The position numbers and the translations under genes were made by a program. Shown here in pieces: positions 7,905-17,083 of a stretch of 38,587 nucleotides of DNA (position 1 is the stretch's first letter; each line of letters starts with the position of its first letter). The notes under the pieces were generated by a model that worked only from the letters and a program-made list of their open reading frames with translations, was not told the DNA's origin and did no database searches. The DNA is from an uncultured Parabacteroides sp. (lineage in GTDB: Bacteria; Bacteroidota; Bacteroidia; Bacteroidales; Tannerellaceae): NCBI GenBank assembly GCA_900552465.1, contig URZO01000031.1, positions 1 to 38,587 on the forward strand. The letters run 5' to 3'.

Positions 7905-10214
7905 ATGAGTAAAGGAACAAAGAGTATAGCCTTTTATTTGATGATGATCCTGGTCTTTGGCTCGCTGATGTATTTTATAGTCAAAGAAGGAGAAAGCCGG
8001 CAGGTCGAAACAGCGATCCAGTCGATGCAGAATCCCCCCAAAAACATGGGGGAAGGCTTCTTTGTGTTTTTAGATTCCGTCACTCACCATATCCAGTCAT
8101 CCATTGGGATTCTTCTTTTGCAGATCATTACGATATTGATTGTCTGCCGTCTGTTCGGCTGGTTGTTTCAAAAGATCGGGCAACCGACCGTTATCGGCGA
8201 GATCGTGGCAGGTATCGTACTCGGCCCGTCCGTGCTCGGACATCTCCTGCCGGGAGTATCCGCGTTCCTCTTCCCCCCTGACTCCTTAGGCAATATCACC
8301 ATATTGAGCCAATTCGGTCTGATCCTCTTTATGTTTGCCATCGGGATGGAGTTAGATATCGGTGAAGTCCGGAAGAAGCTGAAAGAAACGATACTGATCA
8401 GCCATACGAGCACGATCGTCCCGTTCTTTTTCGGTATGCTGACAGCCTACTATGTCTATGAATCCTACGCACACAAAGGGACACCTTTCCTCTCGTTCGC
8501 CTTATTCATAGGGATTGCCATGAGTATCACGGCTTTCCCCGTACTGGCGCGTATCATCCAGGAAAAAGGGCTGACAAAAACACATTTAGGAACAATCTCA
8601 CTGGCAAGCGCCGCCAATGGAGATATCACGGCCTGGTGCCTGCTGGCCGTCGTGATCGCCATTGCACAAGCCGGTAGCATGTTGAGTGCCGTTTACAATA
8701 TACTGTTCTCCATCCTCTATATCCTGTTCATGTTTTTTGCCGTACGTCCTTTTTTGCGGATGATCGGACATATCTACCATAATAAAGAGGTAATAGACAA
8801 AGCACTGGTGGCATTGATGTTCCTGCTGCTGATTGTTTCCTCCTATTTCACCGAGATATTAGGGTTGCACGCCCTTTTCGGAGCCTTTATCGCGGGTGTG
8901 GTCATGCCGGGAAACATCAAATTCCGCAAGATCATGACGGAGAAGGTCGAAGATGTATCGCTGGCGCTCTTCCTGCCGCTCTTCTTCGTTTCGACCGGGT
9001 TGCGTACGGAAATCGGACTGTTGAACACCCCGGAACTATGGGCGATGTGCGGCATCTTCATCGTTGTCGCTATTATCGGAAAATTCGGAGGCGCCATGTT
9101 CTCGGCACGCTTCGTTGGGGAAAGCTGGAAAGACAGCCTCTACATCGGGGCGTTGATGAACACGCGCGGTCTGATGGAGCTGGTCGTTCTGACGATCGGT
9201 TATGAGATGAAGATATTACCGCCTTCCATATTCGTCATGCTGGTCCTGATGACATTGGTCACGACATTCATGACTACTCCGCTGGTTTCCTTTATCCGGT
9301 TCTGTTTCAAGACTCGTGAGAAGCTCAAGGGACATCAGCAATATATAGATCCGACAACCGGGGCATTTAAAGTCCTGCTTTCATTCGGACGCGCCGGAAA
9401 CGGACAGATTATGCTGGACGTCGCCCACCAGATGTTTGCCAGAGGCAAGAAAAAACTGGACCTGACAGCCCTGCACCTGACCGTAGGTTCAGATGTCAAC
9501 CCGTTGCACACGGACAACTTCGAGGAGGTCAGCTTCGGCCCTATCCTGTATGGCGCCAAGAAGTTAGGCATGCAGATACACACCCGTTACGAGGTGTCAA
9601 ACAATGCCGGCCAGGACATCTGCGACATTGTCAACAATGAAGGATTCGATTTCCTGCTGGTCGGTTCCGGTATCTCGATGAGCGATTCGCCTGACGATAT
9701 CGCAGCAAACCGCTATCGTGCGTCCTTCTATAACCGCTACTTCAAACGGCTCAAAGCGCCCGAATCCTGGTTCTATCCCGGTGCTCTGCTGAAAGATAAA
9801 ACCAAGATGTTCATTGCACGCAGCAACTGCGATGTCGGCGTATTCATCAACCGCAATTTCGTTAAAGCGACTCATGTGTTAGTGATCATCAGCACGGAAG
9901 AAGATCTCTTCTTGCTGGATTACACAAGCACGCTGTTGAAAACGACTCACAGCTCCGTCGGCATTGTGAACAAAGCAAGCACGACAACACCGGGATACGA
10001 CAAGATCGTTAAAGCGATTGAAGATTTCACGGTATCGACCCCTCAGACAAACCTGTTGCCGGACAAGGATCTGACGCCGGAACTATTCAACGGTTACAAC
10101 TTTATGCTGATCGGCTACAATACCTGGAACGACGTATCGGAACACCGTAAAGAAGCGCTTCAGAAAATGCCGTCGACATTAATTCTGAGCAAAAACCAGT
10201 ACGAGCAGAAATGA
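7905..10214 (+). CDS. CPA2-type cation/proton antiporter with soluble C-terminal region
   Basis: An inner-membrane exchanger of the Kef/NapA/CHX superfamily, likely swapping K+ or Na+ for H+. Of 769 residues, the first 470 hold about a dozen membrane segments after an N-terminal anchor (8-26). Family signatures are IGQPTVIGEIVAGIVLGPS (91-109), ITAFPVLARI (208-217), AANGDITAWC (236-245) and NTRGLMELVVL (419-429). The last 285 residues are soluble and resemble the nucleotide-binding/USP-like tails of plant CHX exchangers. In the ion-binding site the Asp at 240 is preceded by Gly, where electrogenic members have Asp and electroneutral ones Asn. ATG 7905 is preferred to the TTG at 7869, which lies upstream of the -7 element. 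The stop overlaps the HTCS1 start. Confidence 0.9.
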   Translation: MSKGTKSIAFYLMMILVFGSLMYFIVKEGESRQVETAIQSMQNPPKNMGEGFFVFLDSVTHHIQSSIGILLLQIITILIVCRLFGWLFQKIGQPTVIGEIVAGIVLGPSVLGHLLPGVSAFLFPPDSLGNITILSQFGLILFMFAIGMELDIGEVRKKLKETILISHTSTIVPFFFGMLTAYYVYESYAHKGTPFLSFALFIGIAMSITAFPVLARIIQEKGLTKTHLGTISLASAANGDITAWCLLAVVIAIAQAGSMLSAVYNILFSILYILFMFFAVRPFLRMIGHIYHNKEVIDKALVALMFLLLIVSSYFTEILGLHALFGAFIAGVVMPGNIKFRKIMTEKVEDVSLALFLPLFFVSTGLRTEIGLLNTPELWAMCGIFIVVAIIGKFGGAMFSARFVGESWKDSLYIGALMNTRGLMELVVLTIGYEMKILPPSIFVMLVLMTLVTTFMTTPLVSFIRFCFKTREKLKGHQQYIDPTTGAFKVLLSFGRAGNGQIMLDVAHQMFARGKKKLDLTALHLTVGSDVNPLHTDNFEEVSFGPILYGAKKLGMQIHTRYEVSNNAGQDICDIVNNEGFDFLLVGSGISMSDSPDDIAANRYRASFYNRYFKRLKAPESWFYPGALLKDKTKMFIARSNCDVGVFINRNFVKATHVLVIISTEEDLFLLDYTSTLLKTTHSSVGIVNKASTTTPGYDKIVKAIEDFTVSTPQTNLLPDKDLTPELFNGYNFMLIGYNTWNDVSEHRKEALQKMPSTLILSKNQYEQK

Positions 10215-13200
10215 GAAGATATTTCATCTATCTCTTCTTATTATGTAACATTACATATATAGCACGGGGAGAAACTCTTAAATACGATTATTTCAATCAC
10301 TTAGGAATAGAAAACGGACTGTCCCAACTCTCGGTCCTGGATATCTTCCAGGATTCCGACGGATACTTATGGATGGGTACGAGAAACGGAGCCAACCAAT
10401 ATGACGGATACGAGTTTAAGGTTTACCGGAACGAAGTAAACGACTCCACCACCCTCAGCGATAGCCATATCCTGGCAATTACCGAAGATCAAGCGAAGAA
10501 CATCTGGATCGGGACAACCAACGGGCTTAACTCGATTCGTTATGCTGATAAAAAGGTATTCCGCTTTTATCCGAACGAAGTTTCACAGAATCAGAAGATC
10601 CCCTGTTTCCTACTCCATAAGAAAGATTCCCTCCTGTATACGTTTTCCGGCAACCGGTTGTATCTCTGTCAAACCGACAATACGCTGACCTGCCGACAGA
10701 CACTAAACGAGATCAAAGGAACTGTAAATGCCGTTTCGCAGGCCGAAGATGGAACAATCTATATCGGAACAACCCGGGAAGGGCTGTTTATTTATTCGGC
10801 GAACTGGGAATTTATCCGTCACCTCAATCTGCCTCAACTGGCAACGGACCATACCCAGCAGGATATTATCAATACGATACTGGCCGGTCCCAATGGCCAG
10901 GTCTGGATAGGAACCTACATACACGGGATCTATCTCTACAATTCCCGGACACAACAAATCAGTCATTTCGATAAAGAAAATTCGAACTTGTCCAACCCCT
11001 CCGTCTGGAAATTCGCTTATCTGAACCAGGACTCCTTACTAATCGGGACCTTTGGCGGAATGAACATACTGGATTTGAAAACAAAGGAGATAAAACCATT
11101 TACCATATTCACAGGCGACAACAACGAGTTCGAGATTTCCTCCATCCACAGCCTGCTGACTGATAAAAACCAGACATTATGGGTCGGGACCTATACAAAC
11201 GGAGTTTATTACCACAGCCCGTACCAGAACAACGTAACCATGATCTATCCCAACAACTTCTCCCATTTGATCATCGGGAAAGGAGAAACCGACAAAGACG
11301 GGAATATCTGGTTTGCAACGGAAGGAGCCGGTTTATTCTTCTACAATCCGGTCACCCAAGAGCAGAAGCTCTTCCCCATAAAAAAGCCTTACGGTAAAGA
11401 AAACTACAATATCAATATCATCAAGTCTATTAAAATCGACGGGAATACCATATATTGCTCCACCCATTACGGAACGGTATATACATTCGATATTGCCAAA
11501 GAGACATTCACCCTCCTCCACGATTTCAGTTTCAATGACATCAACTCCCTGTTTATCGACAGCAAAAAAAGATTATGGATTCCGACGAACAGCAATAAAG
11601 CACTCGTCTTAGTCAGGAACGGTCAATACATAAATTCATTCCCAACGGCAAACGGACCGCAACCATTCAAACAGGTGTCCGTCATTGAAGAAATATCACC
11701 GGATATATTCCTGATCGGGACCAGCCAGGACAGCCTTTATTTATATGACATGCAAAAAGGCCGGCGGGAAAACCTGACTTACAAACTGCTCCATAACGGA
11801 TCGCATGTACGGTCCGGAGAAATCACCGCTATATTGCAGGACAGGCACCGGCAAATATGGATATCCACGACAAAGAACGGGCTGTTCCGCCTGAGTCATT
11901 CCCTGGACGTTTTAAAACATTATCAAAAGGAAGACGGCATCCCCGACAGTTACATAGCCCAGTTCGTAGAAGATGAGAACGGAGATTTATGGGCCACGAC
12001 AACCCGGCATATATATAAGTTAGATGCCTCAAAAGACATCTTTACACCGATAGAACATCCCTACGTCATGGAGTTCTCTAAATTTGCAAGTACAGCCTCT
12101 CATAACGGCCAGCTATATTTCCCCGGGAACAAAGGAATACTGGCCCTATCCCTCAGGCAAAAGAAGATGAATCCCTACGAACCGCCGGTATATATAACGT
12201 CTGTCGACATCAATACGCAAAAGACCTTATTGCCACCTGCTTTCCAGAATGGGTTCAAAACCGATTACAAGCACAACAACTTAACGATCAGATACACAGG
12301 GATCAATTATATCCACCCTGCGACGAACCAGTACGCTTACAGGCTGGTCGGGACAGATATGGACTGGCATTATGTCGGTAACCGCCGTGAAGCCTACTAC
12401 AGCAACCTGCAACCGGGCACATACACATTTGAAGTCATAGCATCCAACAACGACAACCTATGGAACCACCGGGGAGCCAGCCTGCAGATAACCATAACAC
12501 CGCCTATATACAAAACAGGATGGGCATACCTGCTCTATTTCGTGCTGGCCGCTTCATGTATCACCGTCATATTTCGCTTTTTCCAACAGAAGCAGGAGAA
12601 TGAACGGGAGATCCGTTATCGCCGGAAAGAACAAAAGAGAACCAATGAACTTCATCAGGAACGGATGCAGATGTTCACGAACTTCTCCCATGAATTACGC
12701 ACCCCTCTCACCCTGATCATTAACCCGTTAAATGATTTACTGGAACGCGTGTCCTTCTCACCGGAAGTAAAAGAGGCATTACAACTGATCAAAAAGAATA
12801 CAGGGCGGATGCTGTTGTTGGTAAACAACCTGATGGATATCCAGAAATATGAAGCCGAGAAATCCCATTTACAAGCAACCCGTTTCGATTTCGTCCCCTT
12901 TATTCAGGAGATCTGCCATTCTTTCGAAAGCGTAGCCGGCAATCGGAATATCAGGTTTACGCTCATAAACAAGTTGCCGGACTCCTATTCAGTCTTTTTG
13001 GACAGGACCGAAATCGAGAAAGTATTCTTTAACCTGCTCTCAAACGCATTCAAGTTCACACCTCCGGAAGGCGAGGTTTCTATCCTCATACAGACTTTAT
13101 CGCAACAGAGTTGTAAAGACCTCCCCTTATTCCCCGCCCGGCAGAGCGCCGTCCTGGTCGAAGCGAACTATCTGTACATAGAAGTAAAAGACACCGGTAA

Positions 13201-14233
13201 AGGATTCGACGGCAAAAAGGCAGAGAAGATATTCGAGCCGTTCTACCGCTCACAAGAAGATATACACCAGCAGATACCGGGTACCGGAATCGGGCTGAGC
13301 CTGACACGCTCCATCGTCCGGCAACACAACGGCTGTATCTGGCCCAAAAGTTCGGAGCAGGGAGGAACGACCTTCATGCTGCTTCTGCCCGATACGGAAA
13401 AGCAGGAAACAGAAATTACCTCCGGGATCAACAGGGAAGTCACCCTGTTACTTGCAGAATCCGAAGCGAAGCATAAACCGATGATCTTGCTGGCCGACGA
13501 TAATCAGGAAATCCTTCAGTACCTGGAACAGCAACTGAGCAACGAATACGTCATAGCCAAGGCATTCAACGGGAAAGAGGCGCTAAGGCTGATTGAAGAG
13601 GTCAATCCGGATATCGTGGTCAGCGATGTCATGATGCCGGAAATGAACGGGTTGGAACTTTGCAGGCATATCAAAGAAGAACAAAACCTCTGCCATATAC
13701 CCGTAATCCTCCTCACCGCCAAATCGATGGTCTCCCAGATAGAAGAAGGGCTGGAAACAGGGGCTGACGACTACATGGTGAAACCGTTCCGTATATCTTT
13801 ATTGAAGGCCCGCATCAAAAACATCCTGTCTTCACGGGAGAAGATGAAAACGATATACGGAGGCACCCTTTCGCTAAAACAGTTCGGACTGGAAGAGCCG
13901 GAAGAAGATGGCGACTTCCTGGCCCAATATATCGGAATTGTAAAAAAACATATCTCAGACCCCGATCTGGATATCTCCGTCATCTACGAGGCGCTGGGCA
14001 TGAGCAGGGCCAACTTTTACCGGAAAGTAAAAGCCATCACCGGACTTTCCCCGAATGAACTGATCAGGAACATACGCCTCGAGGCCGGTGCAAAACTGCT
14101 AAAAGAATCGGACATGAATATTTCCGAGATCGCAGAGCACGTCGGTTTCAGCAGCAGCTCCTATTTTGCCCGCAGCTTCAAGGCGACCTACGGGATATCG
14201 CCCACAGAATACCAGAAGAAACAGACTAAATGA
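10211..14233 (+). CDS. Hybrid two-component system sensor/regulator, HTCS1
   Basis: A one-piece sensor kinase and transcription factor of the type controlling Bacteroidetes glycan loci. The 1340 residues comprise a signal peptide, a periplasmic double beta-propeller of Reg_prop repeats (about 25-680, e.g. DSDGYLWMGTRNGANQYDGY), a Y_Y_Y domain (about 690-755), a membrane helix near 770-791, a HisKA domain with phospho-His827 (FTNFSHELRTPLT), an ATPase domain (NAFKF, DTGKG, GTGIGL), a receiver domain with Asp1139 (VVSDVMMPEMNG) and two C-terminal AraC helix-turn-helices. All key catalytic residues are present. ATG 10211 overlaps the antiporter stop as ATGA, so translation is probably coupled. 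Its own stop codon TGA forms the start of the operator for the next operon. Confidence 0.96.
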   Translation: MRRYFIYLFLLCNITYIARGETLKYDYFNHLGIENGLSQLSVLDIFQDSDGYLWMGTRNGANQYDGYEFKVYRNEVNDSTTLSDSHILAITEDQAKNIWIGTTNGLNSIRYADKKVFRFYPNEVSQNQKIPCFLLHKKDSLLYTFSGNRLYLCQTDNTLTCRQTLNEIKGTVNAVSQAEDGTIYIGTTREGLFIYSANWEFIRHLNLPQLATDHTQQDIINTILAGPNGQVWIGTYIHGIYLYNSRTQQISHFDKENSNLSNPSVWKFAYLNQDSLLIGTFGGMNILDLKTKEIKPFTIFTGDNNEFEISSIHSLLTDKNQTLWVGTYTNGVYYHSPYQNNVTMIYPNNFSHLIIGKGETDKDGNIWFATEGAGLFFYNPVTQEQKLFPIKKPYGKENYNINIIKSIKIDGNTIYCSTHYGTVYTFDIAKETFTLLHDFSFNDINSLFIDSKKRLWIPTNSNKALVLVRNGQYINSFPTANGPQPFKQVSVIEEISPDIFLIGTSQDSLYLYDMQKGRRENLTYKLLHNGSHVRSGEITAILQDRHRQIWISTTKNGLFRLSHSLDVLKHYQKEDGIPDSYIAQFVEDENGDLWATTTRHIYKLDASKDIFTPIEHPYVMEFSKFASTASHNGQLYFPGNKGILALSLRQKKMNPYEPPVYITSVDINTQKTLLPPAFQNGFKTDYKHNNLTIRYTGINYIHPATNQYAYRLVGTDMDWHYVGNRREAYYSNLQPGTYTFEVIASNNDNLWNHRGASLQITITPPIYKTGWAYLLYFVLAASCITVIFRFFQQKQENEREIRYRRKEQKRTNELHQERMQMFTNFSHELRTPLTLIINPLNDLLERVSFSPEVKEALQLIKKNTGRMLLLVNNLMDIQKYEAEKSHLQATRFDFVPFIQEICHSFESVAGNRNIRFTLINKLPDSYSVFLDRTEIEKVFFNLLSNAFKFTPPEGEVSILIQTLSQQSCKDLPLFPARQSAVLVEANYLYIEVKDTGKGFDGKKAEKIFEPFYRSQEDIHQQIPGTGIGLSLTRSIVRQHNGCIWPKSSEQGGTTFMLLLPDTEKQETEITSGINREVTLLLAESEAKHKPMILLADDNQEILQYLEQQLSNEYVIAKAFNGKEALRLIEEVNPDIVVSDVMMPEMNGLELCRHIKEEQNLCHIPVILLTAKSMVSQIEEGLETGADDYMVKPFRISLLKARIKNILSSREKMKTIYGGTLSLKQFGLEEPEEDGDFLAQYIGIVKKHISDPDLDISVIYEALGMSRANFYRKVKAITGLSPNELIRNIRLEAGAKLLKESDMNISEIAEHVGFSSSSYFARSFKATYGISPTEYQKKQTK

Positions 14234-14296
14234 GATTTCTGTACTAATTTATGAGATGATTTTACCAACCAGGCCTCGCCTCCGTTCCTACTTTTG
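14231..14296 (+). promoter_or_regulatory. HTCS-type operator and promoter for GH2-1
   Basis: Half-sites TGAGATTTCTGTAC (14231) and TGAGATGATTTTAC (14252) are 21 bp apart. The -7 element TACTTTTG starts at 14289, 37 bp after the second half-site starts. There is no clear -33. The distal half-site overlaps the HTCS1 stop codon. Three other promoters in the window share the same layout. Confidence 0.75.
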
Positions 14297-14329
14297 GCAA
14301 AAAAACAGAACATCTCCGTTTGTCAAAAG
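14291..14329. repeat. Inverted repeat over the GH2-1 start region
   Basis: CTTTTGGCAAA (14291-14301) and TTTGTCAAAAG (14319-14329) pair at 10 of 11 positions. The left arm overlaps the -7 element, so it is more likely a DNA site than a leader hairpin. It is not shared with the other regulon promoters. Confidence 0.4.
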
Positions 14330-14347
14330 TTCTAATTATATATACAT

Positions 14348-17074
14348 ATGAAAAACGTTTCACATCTTCACCAATTGGCATACATAATCTGTATGCTGTT
14401 CACCTGTTTCTCCTCCAAAGGGCAGACCCAGGAAATGGACCTCTCCGGAAAATGGGGGTTCCAAACAGACTTAATGGATTTCAGACGCGGCTCCCTGGAT
14501 GTCCGCTATATGCACCGCCTGCAGGAATCCATCACGCTGCCCGGCATCACCGACAATTACCAGATCGGATACAAATCGCCTTACCGCCATCTGGACCGGT
14601 TGACACGCCTGTACGAATACATGGGACCGGCCTGGTACCAGCGCAAAATCGCCATTCCTAAAGAATGGAAAGGAAAACGCATCTTCCTCTATTTCGAACG
14701 GACGCACTGGCTTAGCTCCATTTACGTCGGTAAAGAGGAAGTCAGCAAGATTGACTACGTAAGCGTACCGCACAACCACGAACTGACCGGGTTCGTAAAG
14801 CCGGGAAAAACCGAACTGATCACCGTCTGCATCGACAACCGTTACCAATATGACACACACAAATGGGACCACGCCCATACCGAGTTCACGCAGATCAACT
14901 GGAACGGCATCCTGGGAGAAATCAAATTAGTGGCTGTCGATCCGATCTATTTCGACGACATGCAAATCTATCCGAATATAGCAGACAACAGCGTGAAAGT
15001 AAAAATGCAGATCAATAACTGTACGAAGAAACCTTTCACCGGAACTCTGACCTTCCATGTCACCGGTACGGATTATAAACTGACCACCGATGTTGCCGTA
15101 AGCGGAAAAGACACGGTCGAATACATCGAGCAGACCATCCCGCTGGGAAAGAAAATCCGGCTATGGGACGAGTTCCAGCCCAACCTATACCAGTTGGAAT
15201 GCAAGCTGAGCACGACAGCAGCCGACCAAAGTTATGAGTATTCCAAACAGGCAACCTTCGGCATGCGCGAAGTAGCCGCCAGCAGAGACCACGTCCTGAT
15301 TAACGGACACCCCGTACACCTGCGCGGAACGGTAGAAAACGCCGTATTCCCCCAAACTGGCTACGCGCCGGTCGACGACGCTTCCTGGGAACGTATCCTG
15401 AATATTCTGAAAGAATACGGGATGAACCACATGCGCTTCCACTCTTGGTGCCCGCCGGCAGCCGCTTTCCGGGCAGCCGACAAATTAGGCGTCTACCTGG
15501 AAGTCGAAATGCCGATGTGGGGAAAAGATGCGGAACCCGACGAGAAACGCTATGACTTCTTCCGTCGCGAACAGAAGGCCATCCTAAAAGAATATGGTAA
15601 CCATCCCTCGTTCGTCCTGTATTGCAACGGTAACGAGATTACCGGGAACTTCGATTTCATCGAAGAGCTGACACACACCGGCCGCGAGCTGGACAACCGC
15701 CATCTGTTCAGCGGATCGACCGCCCGCAAACGCGTCAACTCAGACCAGTTCTACACGACCCACCAAACGAGTAAAGGCCACATGGCGATCTACGAAGGCC
15801 GCCCCTATACCGACTGGGACAAAAACAAGGAATTGGGGATCGACGTCCCCGTCATTTCCCATGAATCAGGCCAGCGTTGCATATATCCCAACTATAAGGA
15901 GATCGATTATTATACCGGCCCCGTACGCGCCCGCAACTTCGAGGTTTTCCGGGAACTGCTGGACAAGAACCACATGCTGGACCAGGCCGACGACTTCTTC
16001 AAAGCATCGGGCGCCCTGACCGTAATCGAGTATAAAGACGTGATCGAAGCCCAGCTCCGTACGACACTGGCCGGAGGTTTCCAGCTCCTGTCCCTCAACG
16101 ACTTTACCGGACAAGGCTATGCGCCCGTCGGGATACTGGACCCGTTCTGGAACTCGAAAGGGCTGGTTACACCCGAAAAGTTTCGGGAGTCCTGCGCCCC
16201 GACCGTCCCGCTGCTGCGTTTCGAGAAAAGAACGTTCTATCAGGACGAGACGTTCCGGGCAAAAGCCGAAGTGTATAATTATGGTCCCGCCGTCCTCAGG
16301 AACGCCAAACTGAAATGGTTTGTGACAGACATGTCCGGCCGTACGTTGGCTTCCGGCAAGCTGAAAACACAGACAATCCGGAACTACGAAGTCTCCCCTG
16401 TCGGCGAATTCAGCTTCGATTTCGGCAAACTGACGGAACCTCAGCGCCTGACTGTTCATTTCACGATAAACGACACGCTGAACAACGACTGGGACATTTG
16501 GGTGTATCCGCGCCAGCCCGAACTGATGCAATCTACCGCCGACGTGCTCTACACAACCGTCTACGACGAAAGAGCAAAGCAATACCTGGAACAAGGCAAG
16601 AAGGTCGTGTTATGCCCGATGCCCAACCGTGTAAAAGGACGTAAGTCGACTTTCCACAACCACTTCTGGAACCCGATCATGTTCAAATGGCCGCCTATGA
16701 CCATCGGTTGCCTGATCCACAACACACAGCCGGTCTTTGCCGATTTCATCACCGACAACCACACCGACTGGCAATGGTGGGATATCCTGGAAAATGCGAA
16801 AGTAATCGAGATGACGAACGCCCCGCAGGCATTGCGTCCTTTCATTCAAGTGATCGACAGCTACGACAACAACCAGAAATTAGGCATCGGCTTCGAAGCT
16901 AAAGTAAAGAACGGGCAACTGCTCGTATTAGCTGTCGACACGAAAAAGGACATCGACAAACGCCCGGCCACCCGCCAGTTGCTGAAAAGCATCGACACGT
17001 ATGTAAAAAGCGGCAAGTTCAACCCGCAGGTACAAGTGGACGAATCCTTTATTCAATCCTTTCTGATAAAATAA
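14348..17074 (+). CDS. Exported GH2-family glycosidase (GH2-1)
   Basis: A 908-residue retaining glycosidase of clan GH-A. After a signal peptide (about 1-25) come a GH2 sugar-binding jelly roll (about 30-200), an immunoglobulin-like domain (about 205-305) and a TIM barrel (about 310-600). The likely acid/base is Glu430 in CNGNE and the nucleophile Glu506 in PVISHESGQRCIYP. The latter replaces the usual TEYG/TEFG-like nucleophile context and places it in a less studied GH2 subgroup seen in Bacteroidetes glycan loci. About 300 further residues form C-terminal beta domains. The substrate could be a beta-galactoside, beta-glucuronide or arabinopyranoside and cannot be fixed from sequence. The next gene follows after 9 bp, so they form an operon. 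Confidence 0.88.
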   Translation: MKNVSHLHQLAYIICMLFTCFSSKGQTQEMDLSGKWGFQTDLMDFRRGSLDVRYMHRLQESITLPGITDNYQIGYKSPYRHLDRLTRLYEYMGPAWYQRKIAIPKEWKGKRIFLYFERTHWLSSIYVGKEEVSKIDYVSVPHNHELTGFVKPGKTELITVCIDNRYQYDTHKWDHAHTEFTQINWNGILGEIKLVAVDPIYFDDMQIYPNIADNSVKVKMQINNCTKKPFTGTLTFHVTGTDYKLTTDVAVSGKDTVEYIEQTIPLGKKIRLWDEFQPNLYQLECKLSTTAADQSYEYSKQATFGMREVAASRDHVLINGHPVHLRGTVENAVFPQTGYAPVDDASWERILNILKEYGMNHMRFHSWCPPAAAFRAADKLGVYLEVEMPMWGKDAEPDEKRYDFFRREQKAILKEYGNHPSFVLYCNGNEITGNFDFIEELTHTGRELDNRHLFSGSTARKRVNSDQFYTTHQTSKGHMAIYEGRPYTDWDKNKELGIDVPVISHESGQRCIYPNYKEIDYYTGPVRARNFEVFRELLDKNHMLDQADDFFKASGALTVIEYKDVIEAQLRTTLAGGFQLLSLNDFTGQGYAPVGILDPFWNSKGLVTPEKFRESCAPTVPLLRFEKRTFYQDETFRAKAEVYNYGPAVLRNAKLKWFVTDMSGRTLASGKLKTQTIRNYEVSPVGEFSFDFGKLTEPQRLTVHFTINDTLNNDWDIWVYPRQPELMQSTADVLYTTVYDERAKQYLEQGKKVVLCPMPNRVKGRKSTFHNHFWNPIMFKWPPMTIGCLIHNTQPVFADFITDNHTDWQWWDILENAKVIEMTNAPQALRPFIQVIDSYDNNQKLGIGFEAKVKNGQLLVLAVDTKKDIDKRPATRQLLKSIDTYVKSGKFNPQVQVDESFIQSFLIK

Positions 17075-17083
17075 CTAAATCTT

